DNA of 64,000 nt, taken from NCBI RefSeq assembly GCF_018362975.1, contig NZ_CP074371.1:6820001-6884000 (forward strand). Direction: 5' to 3'. This DNA comes from Nocardia tengchongensis (GTDB taxonomy: Bacteria; Actinomycetota; Actinomycetes; Mycobacteriales; Mycobacteriaceae). This document shows, piece by piece, positions 42,956-52,279 of the stretch (within the stretch, counting starts at the first letter, position 1; each line of letters begins with the position of its first letter). The notes under the pieces are model-generated. The model saw only the letters and a list, made by a program, of their open reading frames with translations. It was not told the DNA's origin and did not search any database. The position numbers and the translations under genes are program-made.

Positions 42956-43516
42956 TCAGCGGGTGCGCTCGTAGCGCAGGTACACGGTGCGGGAGTTCAG
43001 GGTCCGGGACTCGATCAGACGCAGGTCGACGGGTGCGGCCAGCGGCGGGAAGTACGGGGTGCCCTCGCCGAGGATGATCGGGCAGACGAACTGGCGGTAT
43101 TCGTCGACCAGGTTCTCCTCGATGGCGGTCGCGGCCAAGCCTGCACCGCCGACCGCGATCACTCCCGTGTCGAACTGGTCACGCAGGCGTCCGATCTCGG
43201 TGGCCAGGTCGGCGGTGGCGAGGCGAGCATTGCCCGTCACCGTCTCCAATGTGCGCGAGAACACCACCTTCGGAAGGGCCCGCCAGATCCGAGCGAACTC
43301 CACCTCGACCTCCCCGGCCATGGTCTCCTCGGCGTTCTCCCACACCAGCATCTCCTGGTACAGCCCGCTCCCGCACACATACGCGGCGATGTGCCGGGTC
43401 TGCTCGAGATGGAAGCGCATCTGCTCCGGGAACGGCGCGCTCCACCCGATCTCCCCGGTAGGGCCTGCGATGAACCCGTCCAGCGACACACTCATCGAAT
43501 AGATCACGGGCAACAT
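42956..43516 (-). CDS. Dihydrofolate reductase-family (RibD_C-like) protein
   Basis: A 186-residue member of the RibD C-terminal reductase-like family: VIYSMSVSLDGFIAGPTGEIGW, LPKVVFSRTLETVTGNARL, TGVIAVGGAGLAATAIEENLVDEYRQFVCPIILGEGTPYFPPL. Similar layout to the paralogue at 36720. Expected to bind NAD(P)H; the substrate is unknown. Confidence 0.85.
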   Translation of the reverse strand: MLPVIYSMSVSLDGFIAGPTGEIGWSAPFPEQMRFHLEQTRHIAAYVCGSGLYQEMLVWENAEETMAGEVEVEFARIWRALPKVVFSRTLETVTGNARLATADLATEIGRLRDQFDTGVIAVGGAGLAATAIEENLVDEYRQFVCPIILGEGTPYFPPLAAPVDLRLIESRTLNSRTVYLRYERTR

Positions 43517-43591
43517 CGGATTCCCTCCTCAACGACAGGCATGACGCGCGCCTCGGTTCGGTAGGGCCCATTCTGTCCGCTGCGCGCCGAT

Positions 43592-44209
43592 TCAGGCGTG
43601 CCGACGCGAGGGTGCCGGGGAACGATTGTGGCGGACGAGTGCGGTGATGATGAGAATCGTGCCGACCAGGAAGCCGATCAATCCGATCGCCAACGGGATC
43701 AGGATCATGCGGACCATCGTGGAGCCCAGCCCGCGCCCGACAGCCACGGTCACGTCGGTCCCGCCTTCGGCGAGCAGGTGATACGTCCCGTCCTGGCCGG
43801 CGTGGAACGTGCACTCCGCGCGCCCTTCGTGACCGCCCAAGTTGTAGGACTCCTCGGCCCCGCATTCCTTCGCCGAGATCACGCGTCCGTCGGGATCGGT
43901 GATCCTGAATCGCACGGCCTGCGGCACGTCGGCCGAGGTCGCGCCCCGGAACTCGTAGTACACCGTGTAGTCCTGACCGGCCGACAGGCGCAGGTCTCCG
44001 GAACCGGGAACCGCAACGCGCTGGAATCGGTCGACGGTGCCGGTCATATTCGTGAATCCGACCACGCCGGCGGTAACCGCACCGATAACGCCCACCAGAA
44101 TCACGATGATCCCGGCCCCGATCCACCACCACGGTGGCCTGGCCCGCGGCGACTGCGGAGCCGGAGCCGGAGCCGGGTACGAAAATGCGGGAACACCCGG
44201 GTAGGCCAT
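43592..44209 (-). CDS. Membrane protein with Pro-rich N-terminus and extracytoplasmic β domain
   Basis: A 205-residue protein: Pro/Ala-rich start ([20 protein letters not shown]), transmembrane segment 1 (~28–50, WWWIGAGIIVILVGVIGAVT), an outside domain of ~110 residues with two cysteines (KECGAEESY and AECTFHAGQDGTYHLLAEGG) that could form a disulfide, and transmembrane segment 2 (~168–190, ILIPLAIGLIGFLVGTILII). No family recognised with confidence. Stands alone downstream of nothing obvious and upstream of a reductase gene. Confidence 0.65.
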   Translation of the reverse strand: MAYPGVPAFSYPAPAPAPQSPRARPPWWWIGAGIIVILVGVIGAVTAGVVGFTNMTGTVDRFQRVAVPGSGDLRLSAGQDYTVYYEFRGATSADVPQAVRFRITDPDGRVISAKECGAEESYNLGGHEGRAECTFHAGQDGTYHLLAEGGTDVTVAVGRGLGSTMVRMILIPLAIGLIGFLVGTILIITALVRHNRSPAPSRRHA

Positions 44210-44317
44210 GATCGAATCCTTCGGTGCGGCGGCCGCATTCGTTCCGTGCGCGGCGTGTCGTCGCCCAACCTACTGGAGCCCGCGCCTGACCGGGCGAACG
44301 GTTCGGCGCACGAATGA

Positions 44318-44351
44318 CAGTGGCGCACCGCCCGAAGGTGGTGCGCCACTG
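44318..44351 (-). terminator. Hairpin downstream of proS
   Basis: CAGTGGCGCACC, 10-nt loop, GGTGCGCCACTG: a perfect 12-bp stem 13 bp past the proS stop. Confidence 0.75.
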
Positions 44352-44364
44352 GTGGAACCGGTGG

Positions 44365-46122
44365 TCAGCCGCGGATCTTGGCTGCCACGGTGGCGACGGC
44401 GGTGTCGGCGGGGAGTTCTTCGGCGGTGCCGGCGAAGCGGTCGCGGAGTTCGATCTTGCCTTCGGCCCAGCCGCGGCCGACGACGACGATGTAGGGCATG
44501 CCGAGGAGTTCGGCGTCCTTGAACTTCACGCCCGGGGAGGCGGTGCGGTCGTCGAGGAGGACCTCGAAGCCGAGGGAATCGAGTTCGGCGGCAACCTGTT
44601 CGGCGCCGGCGCGGGCGCCCTCGTCCTTGTTGGCGATGACGACGTGGACGTCGAAGGGGGCGACCTCGCGGGGCCAGCGCAGGCCCTTGTCGTCGTGCTT
44701 CTGCTCGGCGAGGACCGCGACCATGCGGGACACGCCGACACCGTAGGAGCCCATGGTGAGGCGGACCGGCTTGCCGTTCTCGCCCAGCACGTCGACCTGG
44801 AAGGCGTCGGTGTACTTCTGGCCGAGCTGGAAGATGTGGCCGATCTCGATGCCGCGGGCGGCCTCGAGGACGCCACGGCCGTCGGGCGAGGGGTCGCCGT
44901 TGCGAACCTCGGCGGCCTCGATGGTGCCGTCGGCGGTGAAGTCGCGGCCGGCGACCAGGCCGACGTAGTGCTTGCCGGGCTCGTCGGCGCCGGTGATCCA
45001 GGCGGTGCCGGACACCACGCGCGGGTCGACCAGGTAGCGGACGCCGTTGGCGAGTAGGGCCTTCGGGCCGATGTAGCCCTTCACCAGGAAGGGGTTGGCC
45101 TTGAAGTCGGCCTCGTCGAGCAGTTCGACGGAGGCCGGCTCGACGGACGCCTCGAGCCGCTTCTCGTCGACCTCACGGTCGCCGGGGATGCCGATGCCGA
45201 GCAGTTCGGTCTTGCCGTCGGGGTAGACCAGCTTGACCATGACGTTCTTGAGGGTGTCGGCGGCGGTGGCCTCGCGGCCCAGCACCTTGTCGATGCCCGC
45301 GCCGTTGGCCCAGTCGACCAGGGTGGCGATGGTGGGGGTGTCCGGGGTGTCGTGGACGACGGCGTCGGCCTGGCCCTCGATCGCGATGGCGGGCGGCGCG
45401 GCGGTGACCACGGCCTCCACGTTCGCGGCGTAACCGGACTCGCGGCAGATGACGTAGGTGTCCTCACCGACGGGGCTGTCGGCCAGGAACTCCTCCGAGG
45501 CCGAACCGCCCATGGCGCCGGAGGTGGCGGCCACGATCACATACTTCACGCCGAGGCGGTCGAAGATCTTCTGGTAGGCCTCGCGGTGGGCGTTGTAGCT
45601 GTTCTTCAGCCCGTCCTCGTCGAGGTCGAAGGAGTAGGAGTCCTTCATGACGAATTCGCGGCCGCGCAGGATGCCCGCGCGGGGGCGGCCTTCGTCGCGG
45701 TACTTGGTCTGGATCTGGTACAGCGTGACCGGCAGATCCTTGTACGAGTTGTACTCACCCTTCACGGTGAGCGCGAACAGCTCCTCATGGGTGGGGCCGA
45801 GCAGGTAGTCCTGGCCCTTGCGGTCCTTCAACCGGAACAGGCCGTCGCCGTACTCGGTCCAGCGGTTGGTGGTCTCGTAGGGCTCGCGCGGCAGCAGGGC
45901 CGGCAGCGAGATCTCCTGCGCGCCGATGGCGTTCATCTCCGCCCGGACCACGTCCTCGACCTTGCGCAGCGTGCGCAGGCCGAGCGGCAGCCACGAATAG
46001 ACGCCGGGCGCGATGCGACGCACGTATCCGGCACGCACCAGCAGCTTGTGGCTGGGCACCTCGGCGTCGGCGGGATCGTCGCGCAGGGTGCGCAGGAACA
46101 GGTGGGAGAGGCGGGTGATCAC
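44365..46122 (-). CDS. proS: Prolyl-tRNA synthetase (bacterial type)
   Basis: Charges tRNA-Pro. A 585-residue class II synthetase: N-terminal [17 protein letters not shown], motif 2 region [22 protein letters not shown], the ~170-residue YbaK-like editing insertion (about 225–400, [20 protein letters not shown] …), motif 3 region [17 protein letters not shown] and a C-terminal anticodon-binding domain ([20 protein letters not shown]). Start is GTG 46122. The orthologue Rv2845c lies directly beside Rv2844 in M. tuberculosis; here ~11.8 kb separates them. Confidence 0.95.
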   Translation of the reverse strand: MITRLSHLFLRTLRDDPADAEVPSHKLLVRAGYVRRIAPGVYSWLPLGLRTLRKVEDVVRAEMNAIGAQEISLPALLPREPYETTNRWTEYGDGLFRLKDRKGQDYLLGPTHEELFALTVKGEYNSYKDLPVTLYQIQTKYRDEGRPRAGILRGREFVMKDSYSFDLDEDGLKNSYNAHREAYQKIFDRLGVKYVIVAATSGAMGGSASEEFLADSPVGEDTYVICRESGYAANVEAVVTAAPPAIAIEGQADAVVHDTPDTPTIATLVDWANGAGIDKVLGREATAADTLKNVMVKLVYPDGKTELLGIGIPGDREVDEKRLEASVEPASVELLDEADFKANPFLVKGYIGPKALLANGVRYLVDPRVVSGTAWITGADEPGKHYVGLVAGRDFTADGTIEAAEVRNGDPSPDGRGVLEAARGIEIGHIFQLGQKYTDAFQVDVLGENGKPVRLTMGSYGVGVSRMVAVLAEQKHDDKGLRWPREVAPFDVHVVIANKDEGARAGAEQVAAELDSLGFEVLLDDRTASPGVKFKDAELLGMPYIVVVGRGWAEGKIELRDRFAGTAEELPADTAVATVAAKIRG

Positions 46123-46180
46123 GGATGAACACAGTAGCCGCTGCTAGCGAACACTTCCCAAGGCATTACCGTGTTGGCTC

Positions 46181-46927
46181 GTGCTGGTGCTGCTGCCTCC
46201 CTCAGAAACCAAGTCCGACGGTGGTTCGGTCGGTCCCCTGGACCTGGATTCCCTCTCGATGCCGCAGCTCACGGCGGTGCGCGACAAACTGGTCACCGAG
46301 CTGATCGAGTTGGCCGCCGACGCGGACGCCTCACGGGCCGCGCTCGGGCTGGGCAAGGGGGCTGACGCGGAGATCGCGCGCAACGCCGCCCTGCGCACCT
46401 CCGCCACCCGCCCGGCCCTGGACCGGTACACCGGCGTGCTCTACGACGCCCTGGATGCCGCGGGCTTCACGAAGGCGCAGCGCGGCAAGGCCGAAGCCCG
46501 GCTCGGGATCGGTTCGGCGTTGTTCGGTGTGGTGCGCGCGGGCGACCCGATTCCCGCCTACCGGCTCTCGGGCGGCTCCAAACTGCCGGGTCTGCCGACC
46601 CTGCAGTCGCTGTGGAAGTCGGTGCTGCCGGAGGCGTTGCGCGCCGAGGCGGCCGGGCAGCTGGTCGTGGATCTGCGTTCGGGCACCTATCAGAACCTGG
46701 GCCGCATCCCGGGCGCGATCACCGCGACCGTGCTCACCGAGCGCCCCGACGGCAAGCGAACCGTGGTGAGCCACTTCAACAAACACCACAAGGGTCTGCT
46801 GGCTCGCGCGCTGGTCCTGACCCGCACCGAGCCCTCGACCATCGACGCGCTGGCCCGCGTCTCCGAGAAGGCCGGTCTGCGCACCGAGATCGCGTCTCCG
46901 ACCGAGCTGCTCATCATCACCGACTGA
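46181..46927 (+). CDS. YaaA-family (DUF328) peroxide-stress protein
   Basis: A 248-residue YaaA-like protein: VLLPPSETKSDGG at the start, FGVVRAGDPIPAYRLSGGSKLPGL and VVDLRSGTYQNLGRIPG followed by VVSHFNKHHKGLLARALVL; these contain the conserved residues of the family, which lowers free iron and binds DNA during peroxide stress in E. coli. Start GTG 46181. Divergent from proS, 58 bp apart. Confidence 0.88.
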   Translation: MLVLLPPSETKSDGGSVGPLDLDSLSMPQLTAVRDKLVTELIELAADADASRAALGLGKGADAEIARNAALRTSATRPALDRYTGVLYDALDAAGFTKAQRGKAEARLGIGSALFGVVRAGDPIPAYRLSGGSKLPGLPTLQSLWKSVLPEALRAEAAGQLVVDLRSGTYQNLGRIPGAITATVLTERPDGKRTVVSHFNKHHKGLLARALVLTRTEPSTIDALARVSEKAGLRTEIASPTELLIITD

Positions 46928-46945
46928 CCTCGATACAGTGGCGGG

Positions 46946-47338
46946 GTGGAACCCAACGAGCTGTCCCCCGAGGTCCTCGAACTCGCCGGCAAGATCTTCG
47001 ACCTCGCCCGTACCGGCGACGCCGCCACCCTGGCCGCCTATCTCGACGCCGGCGTCCCGGTGAACCTCACCAACGACAATGGCGACACCCTGCTCATGCT
47101 CGCCGCCTACTACTCCCACCCGGAGGCGGTGACCGCCCTCCTGGACCGCAAGGCCGACCCCAACTTCGGCAACGACAAGGGCCAAACCCCGTTGTCGGGA
47201 GCGGTTTTCAAGGGCTCCGACGAGATCGTGCGCGCGTTGCTCGCCGCCGGCGCCGACCCGAACGCGGGCAGCCCGTCGGCCCGCGACGCCGCCGAAATGT
47301 TCGGCCAGACAAAGTATCTGGCGCTGTTCGACGCCTGA
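46946..47338 (+). CDS. Ankyrin-repeat protein
   Basis: A 130-residue protein with about three ankyrin repeats: GDAATLAAYLDAGVPVNLTN, DNGDTLLMLAAYYSHPEAVT, DKGQTPLSGAVFKGSDEIVR and ALLAAGADPNAGSP. No signal peptide; a cytoplasmic protein-interaction module. GTG 46946 lies 18 bp after the yaaA-like stop, so co-transcription is likely, which hints at a role in the peroxide response. Confidence 0.85.
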   Translation: MEPNELSPEVLELAGKIFDLARTGDAATLAAYLDAGVPVNLTNDNGDTLLMLAAYYSHPEAVTALLDRKADPNFGNDKGQTPLSGAVFKGSDEIVRALLAAGADPNAGSPSARDAAEMFGQTKYLALFDA

Positions 47339-47407
47339 CACCGATGAGTTCGGGCGGGCGGCATCGTCAGCAGAGGGAAATCCGAACCGAGCTGGGAGGT
47401 ATCCCGA

Positions 47408-48046
47408 GTGTCGAACGCTGTTTCTCGTGACGAGCTGTGGGGGCTGGTGCACGCCGAACGCGCCGCGCTGGCCGATGATCTCGCCGGACTGAGCGCCGCG
47501 CAGTGGGCGCAACGGTCGCTGTGCGGGGACTGGTCGGTGGAAGAGGTGGTCGCACACCTCACGGCGGGGGCGAGCACCGGGCGATTCCGCTGGCTGATCA
47601 GCGTGCTGAGCAATCGCTTCGACTTCGGCAAACACAATGACCGGCAGCTGGCCGCGCATCGCGGGTCCACCCCTGCGGAGACCTTGGAGCGGTTCCGCGC
47701 GGTCGTCGGCAGCACGGTCGCACCGTCCGGGCACACCGCGGCCTGGCTCGGTGAGGTGATCGTGCACGGCCAGGACATTCGGCAGCCGTTGGGTCTGCCG
47801 CGCAAGCCGTCGATCGAGGCCGTCACCGAGGTGGCGCGATTCTTCGCAAGCCGCGACTTCACCGTCCCCAGCCACAAATCGATCCAAGGCCTGCGGCTGG
47901 AAGCGACCGACGGCCCCTTCGCCATCGGAGACGGTCCCGTGGTGACCGGCCCGACGATCGCCTTGACCATGGCGATGGCGGGCCGGACAACCTACTGCGA
48001 CGAACTCACCGGCGCGGGCCTGCCCACCCTGCGCGGTCGCATCTGA
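47408..48046 (+). CDS. Maleylpyruvate isomerase family mycothiol-dependent enzyme
   Basis: A 212-residue DinB-like protein: LAGLSAAQWAQRSLCGDWSVEEVVAHLTAGASTG with Trp-Ser-Val-x-x-x-x-x-His, and GEVIVHGQDIRQPLGLPRKP with the second His and Asp-x-Arg, matching the actinobacterial mycothiol-dependent maleylpyruvate isomerase family. Mycothiol is the thiol of actinomycetes. Start GTG 47408. Substrate unknown. Confidence 0.82.
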   Translation: MSNAVSRDELWGLVHAERAALADDLAGLSAAQWAQRSLCGDWSVEEVVAHLTAGASTGRFRWLISVLSNRFDFGKHNDRQLAAHRGSTPAETLERFRAVVGSTVAPSGHTAAWLGEVIVHGQDIRQPLGLPRKPSIEAVTEVARFFASRDFTVPSHKSIQGLRLEATDGPFAIGDGPVVTGPTIALTMAMAGRTTYCDELTGAGLPTLRGRI

Positions 48047-48052
48047 CGCCCG

Positions 48053-48697
48053 TCACTTCCGCCAGAAGAAGTGGTGGGTGACGCCGCTGGGGCTGGGGAT
48101 ACGCTCCAGGTGGAAGCGGTCGGTGAGGGTGTCCGGGCTGGTCCAGAGTTGTTCGCCGCGGCCGAGTTCCACCGGGGCGACCGCAACGTGCATCTGGTCG
48201 ATGAGGTCCGCCTCGAGGAAGGCCCGGACCGTGGCGACGCCGCCGCCGATCCGGACGTCCTTGCCGTCCGCGGCGTCCAGCGCCTGCGCCAGCGCCTCCT
48301 TGGGTGAGGCGTTCAGGAAGTGGAATGTGGTGGCGCCCCGGGTGATCGAGGGCCGGACATGGTGGGTGAGCACGAAGACGGGGGTGCGGAAGGGCGGCTC
48401 CGCACCCCACCAACCCTCCCATTCGAGGTTCTCCCACGGTCCACGCTGGGGCCCGAATTTGTTGCGGCCCATGATTTCCGCGCCGACATTTCGATGCCAT
48501 TCACGGGTGCAGTAGTCGTCGAGTCCGTAGCTGCCGCCCGGCTCGGTGCGGGTGGGACCGTGGGCGGTCGCGCCGGACCAGGAGAACAGCGCGGTCGCGT
48601 CGGCGTCCCCGAACGGACGCTCCAGACTCTGCCCCTCACCCGCGCCGTAACCGTCGCTGGAGACGTTGAAGTTGTGAACCCGAACCATCTGCGCCAT
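48053..48697 (-). CDS. Dihydrofolate reductase-family (RibD_C-like) protein
   Basis: A 214-residue RibD C-terminal reductase-like protein, closest in layout to the one at 2381: FNVSSDGYGAGEGQSLERPF, EIMGRNKFGPQRGPWENLEW, WWGAEPPFRTPVFVLTHH, GKDVRIGGGVATVRAFLEAD and LIDQMHVAVAPVELGRGEQLW. Divergent from an HxlR regulator 58 bp away, which probably controls it. NAD(P)H-dependent reduction of an unknown substrate is expected. Confidence 0.85.
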   Translation of the reverse strand: MAQMVRVHNFNVSSDGYGAGEGQSLERPFGDADATALFSWSGATAHGPTRTEPGGSYGLDDYCTREWHRNVGAEIMGRNKFGPQRGPWENLEWEGWWGAEPPFRTPVFVLTHHVRPSITRGATTFHFLNASPKEALAQALDAADGKDVRIGGGVATVRAFLEADLIDQMHVAVAPVELGRGEQLWTSPDTLTDRFHLERIPSPSGVTHHFFWRK

Positions 48698-48713
48698 GGA
48701 ATGCCCCTTCTGG

Positions 48714-48772
48714 TTGCGATCTGCAATCGGTTTCGACAGTATCTAGACTGATCTTGTGACGCAACCAGTTGC
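48714..48772. promoter_or_regulatory. Two GCAA-type dyads at the HxlR/reductase divergent promoter
   Basis: TTGC-GATCT-GCAA at 48714–48726 in the intergenic gap and GCAAC-CA-GTTGC at 48761–48772 just inside the HxlR reading frame, sharing the half site TTGC/GCAA. Likely binding sites for HxlR; not tested. Confidence 0.4.
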
Positions 48773-49301
48773 ACCGGGCAAGTTGACTACCCCGCCGGGC
48801 AAGTCGGGCTGTCCGATCAACATGACCGTCGAGCTGCTCGGGGATCGATGGAGCTTGATCGTGTTGCGCGACATCATGTTCAGCGGCGCTACCCACTTCC
48901 GTGAGCTGCTCACCGGATCGATCGAAGGCATCGCCTCCAATATGCTCGCGGCCCGCCTCGCGAAGCTCGTGGACGCCGGCCTGCTCACCCGCGACGACGA
49001 TCCGAGCCATCGGCAGAAGGTCGAATACCACCTCACCGAGGCGGCGATCCAGCTCGTACCGGTCCTGGCCAATCTCGGGGCGTGGGGAGCCCGCTGGCTG
49101 GACACCACCCCGGAACTGACCATCCGAGCCGAACTGCTGGCCGCGGGCGGGCCCGCGCTGTGGGAGCGATTCATGGCCGAACTTCGCGCCGTTCACCTGC
49201 ACGGCGCGCCGACGCCGACCGACGGTGTCCTCGCGGAACTGACGGCGGCCTACGAGGAAACCGCGCGCAGGGAGCGAGAAGCCTCGACCGGGACGCGGTA
49301 G
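48756..49301 (+). CDS. HxlR-family winged-helix regulator
   Basis: A 181-residue HxlR/MarR-like regulator: GCPINMTVELLGDRWSLIVLRDIMF with the family's N-terminal Cys, FRELLTGSIEGIASNMLAARLAKL as the recognition helix, and HRQKVEYHLTEAAIQLVPVL as the wing. The N-terminal Cys often senses electrophiles. GTG 48756. Divergent from a RibD_C-like reductase. Dyads TTGC-GATCT-GCAA (48714–48726) and GCAAC-CA-GTTGC (48761–48772) flank the start and may be operator half sites. Confidence 0.85.
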   Translation: MTQPVAPGKLTTPPGKSGCPINMTVELLGDRWSLIVLRDIMFSGATHFRELLTGSIEGIASNMLAARLAKLVDAGLLTRDDDPSHRQKVEYHLTEAAIQLVPVLANLGAWGARWLDTTPELTIRAELLAAGGPALWERFMAELRAVHLHGAPTPTDGVLAELTAAYEETARREREASTGTR

Positions 49302-49396
49302 CTCGCTACCTCGCACCAACTCGGACGCGGCACAATCCTCCGTCGAATTCCGCCGACTTGTTATTGGTCGGAAATCGCTGGCGCGATAGTTATTTC

Positions 49397-50680
49397 GTGA
49401 GAGCTTCCCACCGCCGCACCACCAGCCGCCGGACCGTCCTCGCCGGGGTCGGGGCGCTCGCGCTCGGCACTGCCGTCGGGGCGACGGGCTGCCGTGAGAC
49501 CCCGGCCGCGCAGGCCGGTGGACTGCCCGTCCCCGCGGAGTGCGGGATCGACCACATCATCGTGTTGATGATGGAGAACCGTTCGTTCGACCACTACCTG
49601 GGCTGGCTGCCAGGTGCGAACGGCAAACAGGGCGGTCTGACCTTTACTGATCGGAATGGTAAGGCGCGCAGTACCTTTCACCTGTCCACCACCCAGGGCT
49701 GCCAGTACAACGATCCCGACCACTCGTTCGAGGGTGGGCGGGTGGCGCTCAACAACGGCGCGTGCGACGGCTGGCTGCGGGCCGGGGACAATGACGAGTT
49801 CCCGATCGGCTATTACGAGCAGAACGATCTCGCGTTCTATGGCAACGCGGCGCCGGCCTGGACGGTGTGCGACAACTATTTCGCCGCGATCATGGCCGAG
49901 ACCACACCCAATCGTGTCTATCAGCATGCCGCGCAAACCGACCGGATCCACAATTCGATGACCGTGTCGACGCTGCCGACCGTCTGGGATCGGCTGGCCG
50001 CGGCCGGAATCCCGGGTCGCTACTACTTCTCCGACGTCCCGTTCATCGGGCTGTGGGGCGCCAAATACCTGTCCATCAGCCGCCGCTTCGGCAGCTTCCT
50101 GACCGACTGCGCGGCGGGCACACTCCCGGCGGTGTCCTTCGTCGACCCCGGATTCCTCGGCGAGGCCTCCGGCACCTCGACCGACGACCATCCGCACGCC
50201 GACATCCGTGCGGGGCAAGCCTTTCTGAATCAGGTGTATCAGGCGGTCACCAAGGGCCCGGCGTGGTCGCGCACGCTGCTGATCATCAACTACGACGAGT
50301 GGGGCGGGTTCTTCGACCATGTGCCGCCCCAGGTCGCGCCCGACGCCAATCCGGACTGGGGGCTGCGCGGCTTCCGGGTGCCGTGCCTGGTGATCTCGCC
50401 GAGGGCGCGCCGCGGGCACGTGGCGCATCAGGTCTACGACCACACCTCGGTGCTGAAGGCCATCGAATGGCGGTGGGGTTTACCGTCTCTGACGCCCCGC
50501 GACGCCGCCGCCCGCAATATCGCCGAGGTGCTCGACTTCACCGGACCACCGAATCTGGATGCGCCGCAATGGAATGTCCCGCCGATCAAACCGGGGGCGT
50601 GCTCCCCCGCCGCGGTGGCCGATTTCGAACAGTGGAACATCCTGCGCAAACTGGCCGCTTCGGCGGGGTGGAGCCTGTGA
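49397..50680 (+). CDS. Tat-exported phosphoesterase (acid phosphatase / phospholipase C superfamily)
   Basis: A 427-residue secreted enzyme: twin-arginine signal (TSRRTVLAGVGALALGTAVG) with Cys shortly after (TGC), then the phosphoesterase family motif DHIIVLMMENRSFDHYLGWL (metal ligands Glu-Asn near residue 60), HPHADIRAGQAFLNQVYQAV, NYDEWGGFFDHVPP and FRVPCLVISPRARRGHV … YDHTSVLKAIE. These are characteristic of AcpA and phospholipase C. Start GTG 49397. Stops of this gene and the next (opposite strand) are directly adjacent. Confidence 0.9.
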   Translation: MRASHRRTTSRRTVLAGVGALALGTAVGATGCRETPAAQAGGLPVPAECGIDHIIVLMMENRSFDHYLGWLPGANGKQGGLTFTDRNGKARSTFHLSTTQGCQYNDPDHSFEGGRVALNNGACDGWLRAGDNDEFPIGYYEQNDLAFYGNAAPAWTVCDNYFAAIMAETTPNRVYQHAAQTDRIHNSMTVSTLPTVWDRLAAAGIPGRYYFSDVPFIGLWGAKYLSISRRFGSFLTDCAAGTLPAVSFVDPGFLGEASGTSTDDHPHADIRAGQAFLNQVYQAVTKGPAWSRTLLIINYDEWGGFFDHVPPQVAPDANPDWGLRGFRVPCLVISPRARRGHVAHQVYDHTSVLKAIEWRWGLPSLTPRDAAARNIAEVLDFTGPPNLDAPQWNVPPIKPGACSPAAVADFEQWNILRKLAASAGWSL

Positions 50681-51169
50681 CTACTGGGCGGAGTGACCCG
50701 GCAGCACGCACACCGCGTCGAGGCCCAGCACGTGGTTGAGGCGGCCGAAGGCCAGCCACGAACCCAGGCACATGGACAGTTCGACGATCTCGGCGTCGGT
50801 GTACTGCTTCTTCATGCGCTCGAAGAACTCGTCGTCGAGGGCGTGGTGGTCGAGGGTGTACACCTCGGCGTATTCGGCGGCCAGCCGGACGCGGTCATCG
50901 AAGTTCTCGGTGGTGCGCCAGTTGGTGACGTCGTCGGCGAAGGACTCCTCGACCTTCTCGCCATTGCGGTCGGTGCGCCAGTCCAGGCAGAACAGGCAGC
51001 CGTTGATCTGGGCGATCCGCAGTCGCGCGGCCTCGAATTCGCGCAGGCCCAGGGTGCTGTGCGAGTACACGGCGAGGGAGAAGTTGGAGGCGGCCACACC
51101 GATGCCGGGCACCATTTCGCCCCACACGTAGCCGATGGGGTCCTTGCCCTCGGGGATGTCGATGATCAT
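50681..51169 (-). CDS. Carboxymuconolactone decarboxylase / AhpD-like protein
   Basis: A 162-residue helical protein with the AhpD-type redox motif ARLRIAQINGCLFCLDWRTD (CxxC at about residues 58–61, His replaced by Asp-Trp), and FDDRVRLAAEYAEVYTLDHH. The family includes alkylhydroperoxidase partners and decarboxylases. ATG 51169. 19 bp after the DapB-like gene on the same strand, so probably co-transcribed. Confidence 0.82.
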   Translation of the reverse strand: MIIDIPEGKDPIGYVWGEMVPGIGVAASNFSLAVYSHSTLGLREFEAARLRIAQINGCLFCLDWRTDRNGEKVEESFADDVTNWRTTENFDDRVRLAAEYAEVYTLDHHALDDEFFERMKKQYTDAEIVELSMCLGSWLAFGRLNHVLGLDAVCVLPGHSAQ

Positions 51170-51188
51170 GCGGTGCTCCTTTGACGTG

Positions 51189-52268
51189 TCACTGGCTTCC
51201 GAAGGGCTGCGCGCCCAGCGTGCCGAACGGCAGGGGGACGTCGAGCGCGTCGTACAAACCGGGTTCCGCGGTCGCCAGCCAGGGCAGCGCGTTCACCAAT
51301 CTGCCGACGGCCGTTGCGTTTCCGCCCGCGGAGTGATTGCCGTCCTCGTCGGTGGCCTGCACGGTGATCTCGATGCGGGGGCGGCCCTCGATGATGACGC
51401 GGTGCGCGCCCGCGCCGCTGTGCGGCTGCGGCCAGTCGGGCGCGCAGCTCGCGTGAATGCGGGTGACGTGTTCGATGACGATGCGCGGGCTGCCGTCGAC
51501 GATGCCCTGCACCTCGAAGCGCACCGCACCCTGGGTGCCGGCGTCGAACTTGCCCATCAGCTCGGTCTCGACGGTCTCCTCGAGCGCGCGGCGTTCCACC
51601 ACCTCGCGAATATCGGTGAGCGCCACGCCGAGTCCGCGCGCGATGAGCCGGATCTGGCCGCCCCACACCATGGTCGGGATGGTGGGCGCGAGCATGGGCG
51701 GCTGGTAGTCCATGGGCTGGCCCATGCCGACCAGGTAGCGCACCGAGTCGGGCTGGTCGTAGGTGGTGTAGTCGAAGATCTCCTGGCAGCGCAGCACGTC
51801 GACGGTGCTGCCGAGGCCGCTCATCAGCAGCGGCAGGACGTCGTTGCCCCAGCCGGGGTCGATGCCGGAGACGAACAGGGTGCCGCCACCCTCGGTGGCG
51901 GCGGCGGTGACGCGGTCGCGCAGTTCGGCGGGGGCGCTGCGGTGGTCGTAGAGCGCGTACAGCGCGGGGGTGACGACGACGGCTCCGGTGCGCAGGGCGC
52001 GCTCGATGTCGGCGAGGGCGTCGTCGGGGCGGATGTCGCCGGAGGCGGCGTAGACGACGGCGCGGGGTCTGGCGAGCGCGGCTTCGATGTCGTCGGTGGC
52101 CGCGATGCCCAGTTCGGTGTCCAGTCCGGCGAGGGCGCCCGCGTCGCGGCCCACCTTGGCCGGGTTGTGGACCAGGACGCCGGTCAGCTCCAGTTCGGGG
52201 TGTGCCGCGACGGCCCGGATGGCCGCACGACCGACATTGCCCGTGCCCCAGACCAGGGTGGAAATCAT
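51189..52268 (-). CDS. DapB-like NAD(P)-binding protein (dihydrodipicolinate reductase N-terminal domain)
   Basis: A 359-residue Rossmann protein: MISTLVWGTGNVGRAAIRAVAAH (GxGNVG), AVVYAASGDIRPDDALADIERALRTGAVVVTPAL and GGTLFVSGIDPGWGNDVLPLL. This group, common in mycobacteria and Nocardia, is annotated as DapB-like or amine-dehydrogenase-like, and its substrate is unproven; it is longer than true DapB (~245 residues). Divergent from a SnoaL-like gene, with the palindrome TAGCAA-ACGC-TTGCTA between them. Confidence 0.8.
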   Translation of the reverse strand: MISTLVWGTGNVGRAAIRAVAAHPELELTGVLVHNPAKVGRDAGALAGLDTELGIAATDDIEAALARPRAVVYAASGDIRPDDALADIERALRTGAVVVTPALYALYDHRSAPAELRDRVTAAATEGGGTLFVSGIDPGWGNDVLPLLMSGLGSTVDVLRCQEIFDYTTYDQPDSVRYLVGMGQPMDYQPPMLAPTIPTMVWGGQIRLIARGLGVALTDIREVVERRALEETVETELMGKFDAGTQGAVRFEVQGIVDGSPRIVIEHVTRIHASCAPDWPQPHSGAGAHRVIIEGRPRIEITVQATDEDGNHSAGGNATAVGRLVNALPWLATAEPGLYDALDVPLPFGTLGAQPFGSQ

Positions 52269-52279
52269 GTCCCGAAACG

